Assembly (NCBI GenBank): GCA_035235625.1
Contig: CP141140.1
Location: forward strand, 13,722,685 to 13,786,684
Origin: Saururus chinensis
Lineage: Eukaryota; Streptophyta; Magnoliopsida; Piperales; Saururaceae
Direction: 5' to 3'
Length of the DNA: 64,000 nucleotides
The position numbers were made by a program, and so were the translations under genes. Positions 49,177 through 60,243 of this stretch are shown here, piece after piece. The notes beneath the pieces were generated by a model that ran no database searches, had not been told where the DNA came from, and saw only the letters and a program-made list of their open reading frames with translations. Each line of letters begins with the position of its first letter. Positions within the stretch are counted from its first letter, which is position 1.

Positions 49177-49263
49177 CATCTTCTGCCACCACAAGTGAAG
49201 GTGTACCACAACTCAAGAGAAAAGAGGCTTAAAACAAAGTTGGGAAAGGAAATAGAAAGAGCA

Positions 49264-50065
49264 ATGGAGGAGGTTGTGCTTCACGGAGCTTGGGCCAGCC
49301 CTTACAGCAGGAGGATCCAGTGGGCCCTCAAACTCAAGGGCATACCCTACAAGTATGTGGAAGAGGATCTGGGGAACAAGAGCCCGGAGCTCTTGCAATA
49401 CAATCCGATCCACAAGAAGGTCCCAGTCCTTGTGCACAATGGGAGGCCCATTGTGGAATCCCTAGTCATCCTTGAATATATCGAAGAGACTTGGAAGGAC
49501 ACCCCGCTCTTGCCACAGGATCTGTATATTAGATCAAGAATCCGCTTCTGGTCTCACTTTTACGACAACACTGTATGTATATGTTTATGTAGCTAGCTTA
49601 TATAATCAGTTGCAGCATTCACATTGTGTTAATGTGATATTTCAACAAATTTATCAAGCTAACTCTTGAATGTGATTCATGAAGCTCTCGGTGAAAACCA
49701 GGACTGTTTTGTTCACTGAAGGTGAAGAGAAGATGAAAGCTATGAAGGAGATGACTGAGCACTTCAGGGTCCTAATGGAGGGGCTTGGGAAGGACTTCCA
49801 GGATGGGACACCGTTTCTTCACGGAGGAAGGCCGGGGTTTCTCGACATAGTGGTTGGATCCAGCTGCTGCACCTACCAAGCTTTTGAGGAAATGGCGGGT
49901 GAGGGGATTCAGATAGTCGACCCAGAGAAGAACTCCACATTCGTCAAGTGGATTTGTGCTGTCAAGGAGCACCCCCTCCTGGAACAGACAATCCCACCTC
50001 ATGAAAAGTTGGTCGCGTTCCTGAAATCCGTACGAGAAACGCTCTTTTATGCTCCTAAAGCTTAA
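49264..50065 (+). CDS. GSTU: Tau-class glutathione S-transferase, copy 1
   Basis: Two exons, 49264-49572 and 49685-50065, join in phase 0 to give 229 residues, the normal length for tau GSTs, with the single intron at the usual place after the thioredoxin-like domain. The N-terminal domain shows the WASPYSRR motif with the catalytic Ser12, then [14 protein letters not shown] and the glutathione-binding stretch [24 protein letters not shown] containing the cis-Pro and the ES motif. Exon 2 encodes the helical domain ([33 protein letters not shown]). These cytosolic enzymes conjugate glutathione to electrophiles and xenobiotics. The ATG is the first Met of the GST domain; the leader has no earlier in-frame ATG. 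Copy 2 lies 11 kb downstream in the same orientation. Confidence 0.92.
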
Positions 50066-50550
50066 CATGATTTCGTGTAAATTAGATTACACCAGAGCCG
50101 TTAGTATCCGGTAGGGAAAGTTTGAGTGAGAATGTTTTTATGTTCGTCTTTTTACAAATAATGAGTCTTTTCTTTGTTTTTTCTGAGTACAAATAATGAG
50201 AGTGACCAGTGAGTGGTGATTCAAATGCAGTGCTTGATCTATCAAACAATAATGATGTTCGTGTTCTCTGTTTATCTTTTTTAAGCTGAAACTTGCCATC
50301 TTCAATATGCCGAATCTCGGAAGAAAAATAGCCGCAGGGACAATAAAATTTATTGAAATATTCTTCATTCAGCAGTTGTTTCAGACTCGAGAAACAGTTC
50401 AGTTAGTCTTCTTTTAGTTCTCGTTTACATATCAAATCATCATAATTTTTTCTGGCATACGCCGTCTCCTTGGTCAAGGACTACTGCTGTATCTTTATTG
50501 ACCTCCACTGGACGTGCGTGGAGAACTCGTAGGACAAATTGTCACATTAA
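50066..50550. other. GST copy 1 downstream flank, part of the duplicated block
   Basis: This flank aligns with that of GST copy 2 until about 50420: for example AATATTCTTCATTCAGCAG here and AATATTCTTCTTTCAGCAG at about 61250, then CTCGAGAAACAGTTCAG versus CTCGAGAAGCAGTTCAG. It thus belongs to the duplicated unit. Beyond 50420 the two flanks differ. Confidence 0.7.
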
Positions 50551-51090
50551 TGATGCAGCGCACAAATGGAAACAGAAGAACGAAACAAACTCTTTTGAAT
50601 TTCGCTTATTTGAAAATTAATTATAGAAAGAAAATCAAACTGAAGTTCTTCATCTCAAAGAAACTGTCAGTTCCAGCTCAGAAATAGAGCTCAGAGAAAA
50701 ACCCCTCAATTGGAAAATCCAATAACAGAAAGAAACTTCGTTCAACAACAACTGGTCGAATTCTATTACAGAAGACTATTTATACTCAGTTAGACTTAAC
50801 AGAAAGAAGATTTGAATGAAACGCCGTCAGCTTCAATCAAGGCTTTGTTATTGTAGATATATGGGAAGTAGGAGACGAGTAACGAATTTAATGGCCGATT
50901 GATTTAAACACAAAAGACTATTATACCCTTCACTAACTCAAGCTTATTACCCGTTTTACCAACAAATGTCCAACACACCAATTAGTGAATACCAATCATA
51001 CCCCTTTCAATTAATTGATGGCTCTTCTGTTTGACGAAATGCCAAACTCAACTCTGATCAATAATGGTTCTTCATGCTACTGCATCATCA
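50551..51090 (-). repeat. 3' LTR of the Ty3/gypsy element (minus strand)
   Basis: On the plus strand it starts TGATGCAGCG and ends GCATCATCA, so the termini carry the inverted TGATG/CATCA expected of an LTR. On the minus strand a TATA-like TATAAATAG lies about 320 bases in (near 50769 on the plus strand). Immediately outside the right end is CCCTCCAACTC, which on the minus strand is GAGTTGGAGGG, a purine tract where the polypurine primer should be. The boundaries rest on these signals; there is no second LTR to confirm them. Confidence 0.5.
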
Positions 51091-51732
51091 GACCCTCCAA
51101 CTCAAATAAAGCTCGACCTCGAGCGAGGAATTAAGAATCAACAAAACACTGTATTGTCGAAATTATTCAGCTTGTCTTCATGCAAAGAATCAATTCACAG
51201 TCACTCAACAAATACTACAACCAACTTGTCAATTCAGAAATTCTAAAACTATTATAAACTGGTTGTTATTGAGAAATTAAATATGTATAGCTGCACTCAG
51301 ATGAAGACAATCTTCCAACCGTATATTAAGAACAGTTGGACAAAAGTATTTCAAGTGTTCCTGTTACTGTAGAACAAACAAATCTCTCATTCAATATTAC
51401 TTTTGTAACAAGACCAAATAATTATTGCCATTGTTTTTAGACAGAAATGCAACTGACTGTCTTTCTGTAAACTGATCACCAAAAATCATGGATATAGAAC
51501 ATAATTTTCAAATGATCTTCTGACTGAAGATTTAATTTCCAAACATGTAGAACTAACCTTTCCAAAGTAATTTGCTTCTTCAAAGAACAGAAACTGTTGT
51601 AACTTCATCAACGAACAGAAACTACTGTATCTATATATTTTTTTTAAACAGTCTGTTATCAAAACTGAATAGCAACTACCAATTCCTACATAATATTTCC
51701 TTCCCAAATAAAACTCGACTACGAGCGAAATG

Positions 51733-52915
51733 TCAAGATGAGAGTAGTACAGAATCAGCTTCATGAACAGACATTTCTTCATCATGAAAAGGCACTAAAT
51801 CTCGAATATTAAAAACATTGGAAATATGCAGATCAGAAGGTAAGGCAACACTATAAGCATTAGAACCCAGTTTCTTAAGGATGCGACAAGGTCCGAATTT
51901 CTTGGCTTTCAGTTTACCAGAATAGCCAACAGGCATGCGTTCTTTACTCAAATGAACCATGACCAGGTCTCCTTCAGATAGTTGTACATCCTTACGCCTT
52001 TTATCAACAAATGCCTTGTATTTCTCAGTAGATTGCAACAATTTATTTCTAACAATATTATGTAGTTCAGAAAACTGGGAAATAATTTGAACAGCAGAAG
52101 GAGATTCACCCCCTCGTCTAGCAGGCTTTGCAACATCCAAAGATTGTTGTGGCACAAATCCATATAAAATGTGAAAAGGTGCAAAACCAGTTGATTTGTT
52201 CACAGAGGAATTGTAAGCAAACTCTGCTTGGTACAAGAATGAATCCCATTGCTTAGGAGTTTTCCCAGATAAACACCTAAGTAAACTTCCTAAACTTATG
52301 TTAATGACCTCTGTTTGACCATCAGTTTGAGGATGACAAGAGCTACTGTATTGCAATGTTGTACCCAATTTGCCCCACAATGTCTTCCAAAATTGACTGA
52401 GAAATCTATTGTCCCTATCGGATGTAATGGTCAATGGAATCCCATGTAGCCTGACTATTTCTTTAAAAAATAAACCAGCTACATGACTGGTGTCAATGGT
52501 TTTTTTTACAGGGAATAAAATGAGCCTGTTTGGAGAATCGATCAGCCACTACATAAATGGAGTCGAATCCCTTTTGTGTTCTAGGCAATCCCAACACATA
52601 TTCCATGCTCACATCTTCCCATGGCCTTGTAGATATAGGTAATGGAGTATACAAATCTGCATTTGTTGCTCCCCCTTTATACTGCTGACATATAAAACAC
52701 TGCTGCACACACTTTTGAACATCCTTATACATTTGAGGCCAATACCTAGCTTTGACCACAGCCAGAGTCTTGTCTCGTCCCACATGCCTTGATAAGCTTC
52801 CCCCATGCAATTCTTTAACTAGCTTCATCCGTAAAGAACTTATAGGTATACAAAGCCTGTTTGTTTTGTACAGAAATCCTTCATCTAATACAAATTCCCC
52901 TTGTGGTTTCTGCAA
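51733..52915 (-). pseudogene. Ty3/gypsy integrase, frameshifted
   Basis: The first part (52493-52915) has the HHCC zinc finger (HVGRDKT...CVQQCFICQQYK) and the start of the catalytic core; the first catalytic Asp is Glu here (SMEY). The second part (51733-52434) has SDRDNRF with the second Asp, and TDGQTEVIN with the catalytic Glu, then the C-terminal region ending SVHEADSVLLSS. The two parts are separated by a one-base frame change at a run of eight A residues on the minus strand (about 52499-52506). Not functional as it stands. Confidence 0.85.
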
Positions 52916-53224
52916 CTGACTGCACTTGTGCCATATTTCCTAAAATGTTTTGTCATCCTTGTATAATTTTTTAAGGTCTTCAAAACCAAAGCAAGAAGTT
53001 GACAATTGACACACAACAGCAGCTCTTCAACTCAAAGCATCAACTACTTTATTACTTTTGCCAGATTTGTGTTTTATCACAAAAGAATATTCTTGTAACT
53101 CACTTACCCATCGAACATGCAATCTATCAAGTTTGGCCTGGCTTTGGAGGTGTCTGAGAGAATCATGGTCTGTGTTTAGTACAAATTCTTTATACACAAG
53201 ATAGTGCCTTCAGTGTTTAAGTGT
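52916..53224 (-). pseudogene. Degraded RNase H remainder
   Basis: Between the RT frame and the integrase frame the minus strand still encodes RNase H-like pieces (NTDHDSLRHLQSQAKLDR and a VRWVSELQEYSFVIKHKSG block) but in a shifted frame with at least one internal stop near the VDALS motif. No open frame spans it. Confidence 0.65.
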
Positions 53225-54221
53225 CTACGTTAATGAATATAGCTCTAACTTGTATGCAGACCATTGTTGTCTGCTTTCAGAAAGCTTTTGACTAAAATAA
53301 GCTATAGGTCTTCCTTCTTGAGACAAAACTGCACCAATTCCTTGTATTGAAGCATCAGAATCTGCCTCAAAAACTTTAGAAAAATCTAGTAATGCCAATG
53401 TAGGAGCTGTAGTAAGTTTATTCTTTAAGATTTCAAAGCTCTTTTGTTGCATGTACTGCCAATTAAACCTTCCTTTTTTAAGACATTCAGTTAAAGGTGC
53501 AGCCAATGAACTAAACCCTTGTATGAATCTTCTATAAAAAGAAGCCAGACCTAAAAAACTTTGAAGCTCAGTTGTGGTTTTAGGTATTGGCCATTCAAGA
53601 ATAGTTTTAACCTTGCTCTGATCAACTTTTAGTCCTTCTCTGCTGACAACATAACCCAGAATTATAAGTTGTGCTGCCATAAACACACTTTTCTTCAGAT
53701 TGATGTATAAGCTATTTTGCTGCAATACTTGAAAAACTTCAGACAGGTGTTCTAAATGTACTTCCTCAGACTTGCTATATATCAGTATATTGTCGAAATA
53801 AACCACCACACTTTTACCCAAATAAGGTTGTAAAACTTGTGTCATTAACCTCATGAATGTACTTGAGGCGTTTGTTAAACCAAAAGGCATTACAAGCCAC
53901 TCATAAAGACCTTCTTTTGTCTTAAAAGCAGTTTTCCATTCGTCACCCAAGTGCATTCTAATATGATGATACCCTGATCTGAGATCAATTTTTGAAAATA
54001 CCACAGCACTTGATAACATATCCAGCATGTCTTCCAATCTAGGTATAGGGAACCTATATTTCACTGTTATTTTATTAATTGCCCTTGAATCTACGCACAT
54101 TCTCCATGTTTCATCCTTTTTAGGCACTAATAGAGTAGGGACAGCCACTGGACTCAAACTTTTCCTAATTAAACCCTTGTGTAAAAGATCTTGTACCTGC
54201 TTTTGTAATTTCGCATGCTTT
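53225..54221 (-). pseudogene. Ty3/gypsy reverse transcriptase, truncated and catalytically altered
   Basis: The frame is open from the breakpoint at 54221 and covers the RT fingers ([11 protein letters not shown]), palm ([15 protein letters not shown]) and VMPFGLTNA block. In the active-site motif YxDD the second aspartate is asparagine (YFDN), which should abolish polymerisation. The frame continues into the thumb and RNase H start ([20 protein letters not shown]) and ends at 53225 with a stop. Confidence 0.85.
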
Positions 54222-55436
54222 CACTAATAGAGTAGGGGCAACATGCTGGCACCGGCCCTGTCATTCCCTAGCATTGTCCTTCGCCCTATTCATCTATCCC
54301 CCTCACTGAGTCAATCAAAATCTGCTAGTTTCTTTCTTTCTTTCTAACCCCTTTAAGCCTCAAGGATTAGTAGTCATTTACGGCGATGATTTTTTTTTAA
54401 AATGAGTGGGGAATTATTTTTATGTTTTATTTTAATAATGAGCCCAACATAAAGAACACATGTGGAATGTTCATTTTTAAGATCAATAGCATACACATTA
54501 GAGCCTGTGTATATTGACACTAACATGCGCTAACATGTGCACCATCGATCTAAAAAATAAACGTTTCACATGTATTCCTTACATTGAGCACATAGTGGGC
54601 AGGGAGCATAAAAAACTCTTCCATTGTATGGTCATGTTGCACTCCAATTGACATCGGTTTGGGGAAATTTTTTACCATAAACCTTGTCTCATTGATCTTT
54701 TGTGGAGGAGTCTAGTTGAGTTACTAAATATATTAAGGTTGCCCGAAAATTGATGATATTAAACTACTTTAATTTCTCTATACTAAAAGCCTATTCTAGC
54801 CTCTAATTTGACATAAAAAATATTAATCTCCCTCTTGTCAGATGTGTCTCACATTCTCTATCTAATTAGAAGTTGAAGTATGCTTTTGGTGTAGAGAAAA
54901 TAAAGTAGGAAATGTTGATGGATTGGACATGCAATCTTAATTGGATTGGACAAGCAAAAATTTTGTAGAGTAAGGAACAAGGTCAACTAGATGCCCATGT
55001 AGAAAATTCTATTGTATCTTTCCTAATTTTTTTCTTTTTGGGCAAATGTTGGTTTATGTGGGTTTGAACCCATGTAAACCAGTTTAGTTTCACCTTTGAA
55101 CCAGACTTGGTAAAAGGGTTGCTTGGGTTTGAAATTTTTTAGATTCAACATTAAATTTTTTTAGAATTAATTCAATTAATTCAACACAAAATTGGAATTA
55201 AGGTTGGTAATAGAATTTTTTATAATAAATTTGGATAGAATTTCAAACTCATTTTTAAAACATTAAACTAACATAATTTTCTCTCTCGAACTTAGATGTG
55301 TGTGTTCTTGGTACTGACTTTGATTGATGTCAAGGTAATAGTTAAAAAATGATGGAATCCAATATTCCAAAAGGGAGGGTGAGAACTAGAATGGTGGAAT
55401 CACTGTTGACAAATAAAAAAATTTCAAAATTCAAAT
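54222..55436. other. Intergenic, with an unclassified repeat
   Basis: A stretch at about 54430-54620 recurs in reverse near 59095-59215: ATAATGAGCCCAACATAAAG here is the complement of the sequence there, and both carry a GGTGCACA...GTTAGCG block. A weaker match lies near 31835-31900. It may be a MITE family but I cannot fix its ends. No gene is seen. Confidence 0.5.
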
Positions 55437-55680
55437 GCAAAGAGTTCGGAGCTTAACTAGCTCTAAATGAGACCAAAATTTTAAAATAGACAAAGTCTAA
55501 AAAATGGATAAAGTAAAAAATAAAAATTCTAATGCTACACACGTAGGAATGTAATAAAAATAAAATAAATTTTAAAGGCCAAGATTTCGGAGCTTGATTA
55601 GCTCTGAATGAGACCAAATCTTCAAAATAGACAAAGTAAACAAAAAACAAAATCTAATCTTACATGCGTAGGAATAGACT
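55437..55680. repeat. Two-copy tandem repeat, period 140 bp
   Basis: TTCGGAGCTTAACTAGCTCT at 55445 recurs as TTCGGAGCTTGATTAGCTCT at 55585, each followed by AATGAGACCAAA, AAAATAGACAAAGT and, later, ACGTAGGAAT or GCGTAGGAAT. Non-coding. Confidence 0.75.
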
Positions 55681-56860
55681 AAAGCTTCTAGCAAAAAATT
55701 ATTATGCGAGGACATCATGAGGCCTCCTTACACTCAAAGTTAGCTACAAAATTCAAAATGGCTAAGAGAGGCTTTATAAGCCTCACGTAACCACATCAAA
55801 ATAAAAAAAATCTGAATTGCAAAGTGTTGTGTGAGACCTCATAAATCTCACACTAAAATAACTATAAAACCAAAAGGCTAAGTGACAATCGTGGATGACC
55901 ACAATAAGTTTTGTATAAAAAAAATAACCATAAAAGACCAAAATGACTGAAAACACAAAAAAGTTAAGTTTCAAAGAACTCAAAGTTCGAAGGAAAAAGA
56001 AAGTTTATGTGGAAAATCCCATTGGCTCCGTATGGAGAATGAGAATACCAAGTCAAAGGTATGATGTCCAGACTTCTCTCACACTCCCCACTTCCCACTA
56101 ACTCACTTCCCATTAATCAATTCAGTTCTTACCAACCATCCTACTAACCTATTCTCCATCTCCCACTAAGCCACTTTCCATCTCCCACTAACTCACTCTC
56201 CATTTCACATGAACTACCCTTCCAACTCACCCCACTACTTGCTTAACCGTACAACTCCAATGCTATAAATACCCCTTCATTTTCATAAGGAGGGGCTTTT
56301 GGCTTTCAAGTCTATGGAATCTCTAAAAAGAAATATAGAAGTCCATCACACACCGAAAGACGTCTAAATCCTAAAAAGACTTGACCTTCAAAAGGTCAAT
56401 GAAGATCGAGGAATTGGAAGACAAACAAGAAGCACACAAGAAGGAAGAAGAACTTGTGCAAGGGGAGCTCTCATCTTTAAGAAGAATTTTCCTTGTTTCT
56501 TCTTTTCTTTTTTCTTTTTAAACTTGAAAGTTGTAGCCACTTCTCTTGACAATTCTCTTTTCTTATTTTAATAAATTCCAAGTTGTTTCTTTCATTTTTG
56601 TCATATAATCGAAGGGTTTCAAAAGTTGATTAATCACCACTACTCACTCTAAAGTGTAAAGAGTAGTCTTGATTAATCAAGAGAATGTCGTCTCACATAA
56701 AAAAAAGTTCTTCTCTATCTCTTGCGAGGAAAGATAATCTGATTCATTCTCTTAACTTGTGCATAGGGAACTACCGAAATCCCCCAACAATCACCTTGAG
56801 ATGTGATCAATGATTCTATTGGAATTGAGTCTAAATCTTCCTTTCGACATACTACTTTTA
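55681..56860 (+). other. LTR-like non-coding sequence with TATA box
   Basis: A CA-rich stretch with four near-repeats of CATCTCCCACTAA-type sequence (about 56090-56215) leads to a TATA box (CTATAAATACCCC near 56271), a hairpin (CCCCTTC..GAAGGGG-like, 56276-56300) and a purine-rich leader. This is the layout of an LTR promoter half. I find no matching second copy or defined ends. Confidence 0.35.
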
Positions 56861-57845
56861 TAGAATCACAATTATATTAGAACATATGTGTCATATGTTA
56901 TGTTAACTTACTAATTTCTTTGTCAAAACTATGTCAGAAACCTTTAGTATGTAATCAGTCTTATAAATCTGTTTAAATATAGTTGTGGTCGAGCTAAGTT
57001 TAGAATTGATAGACTTGAAAAATAGGAGTAGATGTATTCTTATAAATCAAAGACTAAAGAATTTTAATGGGTTAAAACTATAATTAAACACTACAATTGA
57101 TCAATTGCTGGACAATACACAGTGTGAAATGATCGATCGACACTTGAATTAGCCATTTGTTAAACAAAGCCGAGAGTTTATCAATTAATCATTTCGTACA
57201 TTGATCGCTCAAAGAGTCACGCCTTAAGAATATAGTGAATGATCAATCATTGTTCAAAATGATCGATTGCTAGTAGTTTTATTTGCCTTAAACAAACATT
57301 TCCTAGTTTTCTTTCCTTGTTGAAGTCAAAGTGTCAATTCAACTTGGAGACCTATAAAAAGGATAAGAAATGACAAAATTAAGGAGAGAAAAACCAAAAA
57401 AATATTTGGGAATAAAGGACAGATCTTTTAATATTGTTTTTCTTGAGAATTCACAAAGGAGCTTGAAGAGATTATTTATCGTAAATTTATGTTAATGCAT
57501 AGCTAAAGGAATAAGATTTCACACAGAAATTTCAAAGGAGAGTCAGTAAAGTTATTCAAATGAGTTGAAGAATCTCAAGAAATAAATAACAAATAAGGAA
57601 GAAGTCTTTAGTTGAGTTGCTAAAAGAATAAGTCAAAGACAATGAGGAAGTATTGAAGACCAACATTATTATTGAAAAAAATTAAACAAAAAGAGTTTGT
57701 GTCAAGTCTTAAAGTTGGTTAGTTGTTTTTAATCTTACAAGATCTATATCGTTCTAGTGCATTGATTTAACCTTAGATTGAAGTTGTTATGGTTTTTTAC
57801 CATAGTTGTGATTTTTTCACATAAAAATTCTTGTGTGATTGTGTG
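56861..57845. other. Intergenic, no gene recognised
   Basis: Very AT-rich. Short repeated words such as TGATCGATCGAC and TGATCGATTGC recur near 57130-57275 but no element or gene can be defined. Confidence 0.4.
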
Positions 57846-58319
57846 TAGGGAAGCGGACCAGGGGTAGGCCCGGACCCAACCCTAAAAGTACCCTAATTAA
57901 CTAAAAAGATGGTTTGGCCCTATATGTGTGTCAAGGCCAGGCCACAAGCTTTCAGGTTTTTTTAATATTTTTTTTAAAAAAATATACTTTAGCCTTTGAG
58001 TGAGGTCTCACTAATATGCCTTTAGCCTTTTGGGTTGAGACCTTCATAGAAAATAGATATGGGTTTGGATATTTTGCCCCTCTTAAATAGGCAACTTCTC
58101 CCTTGACTTTTTCTTATCCCAATATGTATGACTTATCTCATACAACAAAAAAACTGTTTTCCTCATTTTTGACGAGGCTTGTGGGCCTTTGGGATTTTTA
58201 CACTTGGGCCTTGGCCTCGCCCTATTTACAATGGGCTTGAACTATTCAAGCCCTCGCCCGCTATTTTGAGGGTTGGGTTTGGTCGGGCCAATAGGCCTGC
58301 CCACAAACTTGTAACCCTA
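57846..58319. mobile_element. hAT-type MITE with perfect 8-bp target duplication
   Basis: Starts TAGGGAAGCGGACCAGGGG and ends, inverted, TAGGGTTACAAGTTTGTGGG; inner arms GGCCCGGACCCAACCCT and AGGGTTGGGTTTGGTCGGGCC pair well. The flanks ATTGTGTG (57838-57845) and ATTGTGTG (58320-58327) are identical, a perfect 8-bp target duplication as made by hAT transposases. No coding capacity. It is the best-preserved element in the window and probably among the more recent insertions. Confidence 0.88.
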
Positions 58320-58849
58320 ATTGTGTGGTGTGTATACTTTGTTTGATGGTTGATTGATCATGAATTATCATTAGATAATAAGGTTTGTTTATTCCACTTT
58401 AAAACAAATTCATATGCATAAAGTTAGAACTCTTAATTGCTTACTTGCAAAAAATATAAGAGTTAAGAACAATCAAGTGATTAATTATAGACATCTAGTA
58501 GATACTAAACTCTCAAATTTAATTAATTTATTATGTAAATGTGGAATCCTTAGAAGCTGAGAGAATTTCACTCCCAAACAATCCATAGTGGGGGTGGACC
58601 CACATTCAAGGTGCATGTGTTTGGCTTTCTTGATCTAATTGTCAATATGATTTCTACTTAATTTCTATGCTAAACAGACACTAATTATATGGGCCTTGTT
58701 GGGCCCATGTGTTAAAGGAGAATTTGAGAGCAAGATCTCCATACGTCGAACGCTTGGATTTAGTGGGAGGAGGTTACATACATTAAAACTACTAAGAAGA
58801 GAAAATAGATGCAGCCACTTTGGAAGAGTATTTCATGATCCCCTCTATC

Positions 58850-59052
58850 GAGGGTTTGGCAAAACTAGACCCGAAGAAGGTTATAAATATAAATTTTTTG
58901 TATTTTGATAAAACCCGACCCCACCTTAATGGATCAGGTTAGAGTTTCAAAACCCAACCTCAATAACTATTCGGGTTGGATTCAGGTTTACCTTTTCTTA
59001 AATGGTACTATCGGGATTGGGTATGGTAAAACCCGATCCAGTGGCATCCTTA
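58850..59052. mobile_element. hAT-type MITE, family A, right half
   Basis: The interior (GAAGGTTATAAATATAAATTTT, AAACCCGACCCCACC, ACTATTCGGGTTGGATTC) and the right end, inverted TAAGGATGCCACTGGATCGGG, match the copies at 15303-15673 and 62065-62407. The left half is missing, so this copy was truncated near 58850. Confidence 0.7.
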
Positions 59053-59626
59053 CCTATGACAATGAGCTCAGTGTAAGCTATATATGGGGAGCCGTTAATA
59101 TTTAAGATGGACGGTGCACACACTAGTACGCGTTAGCGTTTGTGATACTGATGTTAGCGTGTGTGTTGTTGACCTCGCAGATTAACAATTCCTATCCATA
59201 GCTTATGTTGGGCTCATTATTAGTAAGGAGCAGAAAAAATTCTTCCCAGCCACTTAAGATAAGGAAGGTGACTTTAATTAAGAAAACTACATTTGTAGCT
59301 ATGAGTTGCATACGTGATAACCAATGACAAGGTGTTTGCCACCCCCATTACCCAGCCCACCCCATTACTAGCCAGCCCACCCCGCGATGAATATGTACCA
59401 ACTATGTTAAGTGGGTTGAGGTTGCTAAAATAAGGGGTGAGAGACTTTTCATCACTAAATGAATGGTTTTGTATGGTGTTATAGTTCCATCACGGATGAA
59501 AGTCAATGTCATGTAGCATGACTCCTTAATTAAAATCCACCTCTCCTTGTCTGGATCATTAACGCTCCCATTTTTTGGTTCCTATTTTAAACCATAATAT
59601 CATTTTCTTAATATCTCTTTATATCT

Positions 59627-59627
<1 letters not shown>

Positions 59628-59667
<40 letters not shown>
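59628..59667. repeat. (TA)n microsatellite
   Basis: About 19 uninterrupted TA units, ending at the ACACG after 59666. AT-rich surroundings; likely to vary in length between individuals. Confidence 0.9.
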
Positions 59668-59670
<3 letters not shown>

Positions 59671-59834
59671 GCAAAATATTTTAGATATCTCGTATCTTTG
59701 CCCGACCATTATATCTTTAATAGGGCAAGTCTTGAACTTAGTGCCTACTTTTTATGAATTATTTCTACTTCAGCAATTTTCGGTTTTGCAAAATCTTGTA
59801 TAGTTGCATATTTTTTATATTTTATTATTAAATA

Positions 59835-59925
59835 ACACTTTCTTTGTTTTATTTAATTTTTTAAAATATATTAAAATTAATTTATTTTAAAAATCAAATA
59901 GAGTTATTAATGTGGACTGAGGGAG
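59835..59925. mobile_element. Degenerate Stowaway-like MITE
   Basis: The right end, inverted, reads CTCCCTCAGTCCACATTAATAAC, followed by TA. The left end ACTTTCTTTGTTTTATTTAATT is diverged but pairs with the AT-rich interior. Compare the clearer copy at 24816-24919. Confidence 0.5.
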
Positions 59926-60154
59926 TAATGGTTAGCTACTCTCCTGTCCAAGATTGTTGAATATTCTCATTCAAGGCCATTTATTAAATTCGTTAACTAT
60001 TGCATTATTGTTTATCTGAACTCGTTATACTCTTAAGGCTTTACGAAACATACAAACGCATACGATTGGGTCCAATCTTGAGCGACCTTGCGTTATCCGT
60101 TCACTTCATAAAAAAAATGGCCAACAAAACAAGAAAGGCTTAACCCTGCAAGCC

Positions 60155-60163
60155 TATATAAAT
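60155..60163 (+). promoter_or_regulatory. TATA box of GST copy 2
   Basis: TATATAAAT, 89 bases before the start codon, conserved with GST copy 1 together with the downstream leader. Confidence 0.75.
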
Positions 60164-60243
60164 CATCTTCTGCCTCCAAGGGAAGGTGTACCACAAGAGA
60201 CAAGAGGCTTAAAACAAACTTGGGGAAGGAAGAAGAAAGAGCT

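Larger units (their letters stand above)
50551..54221 (-). mobile_element. Truncated, inactive Ty3/gypsy retrotransposon
   Basis: Read on the minus strand, the order is reverse transcriptase, RNase H remnant, integrase with zinc finger, then the probable 3' LTR: the RT-RH-INT order defines Ty3/gypsy. Gag, protease and the 5' LTR are missing; the coding sequence is cut at 54221 at the start of RT. About 640 bases lie between the last integrase codon and the LTR. It separates the two GST copies and is not capable of movement by itself. Confidence 0.85.
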
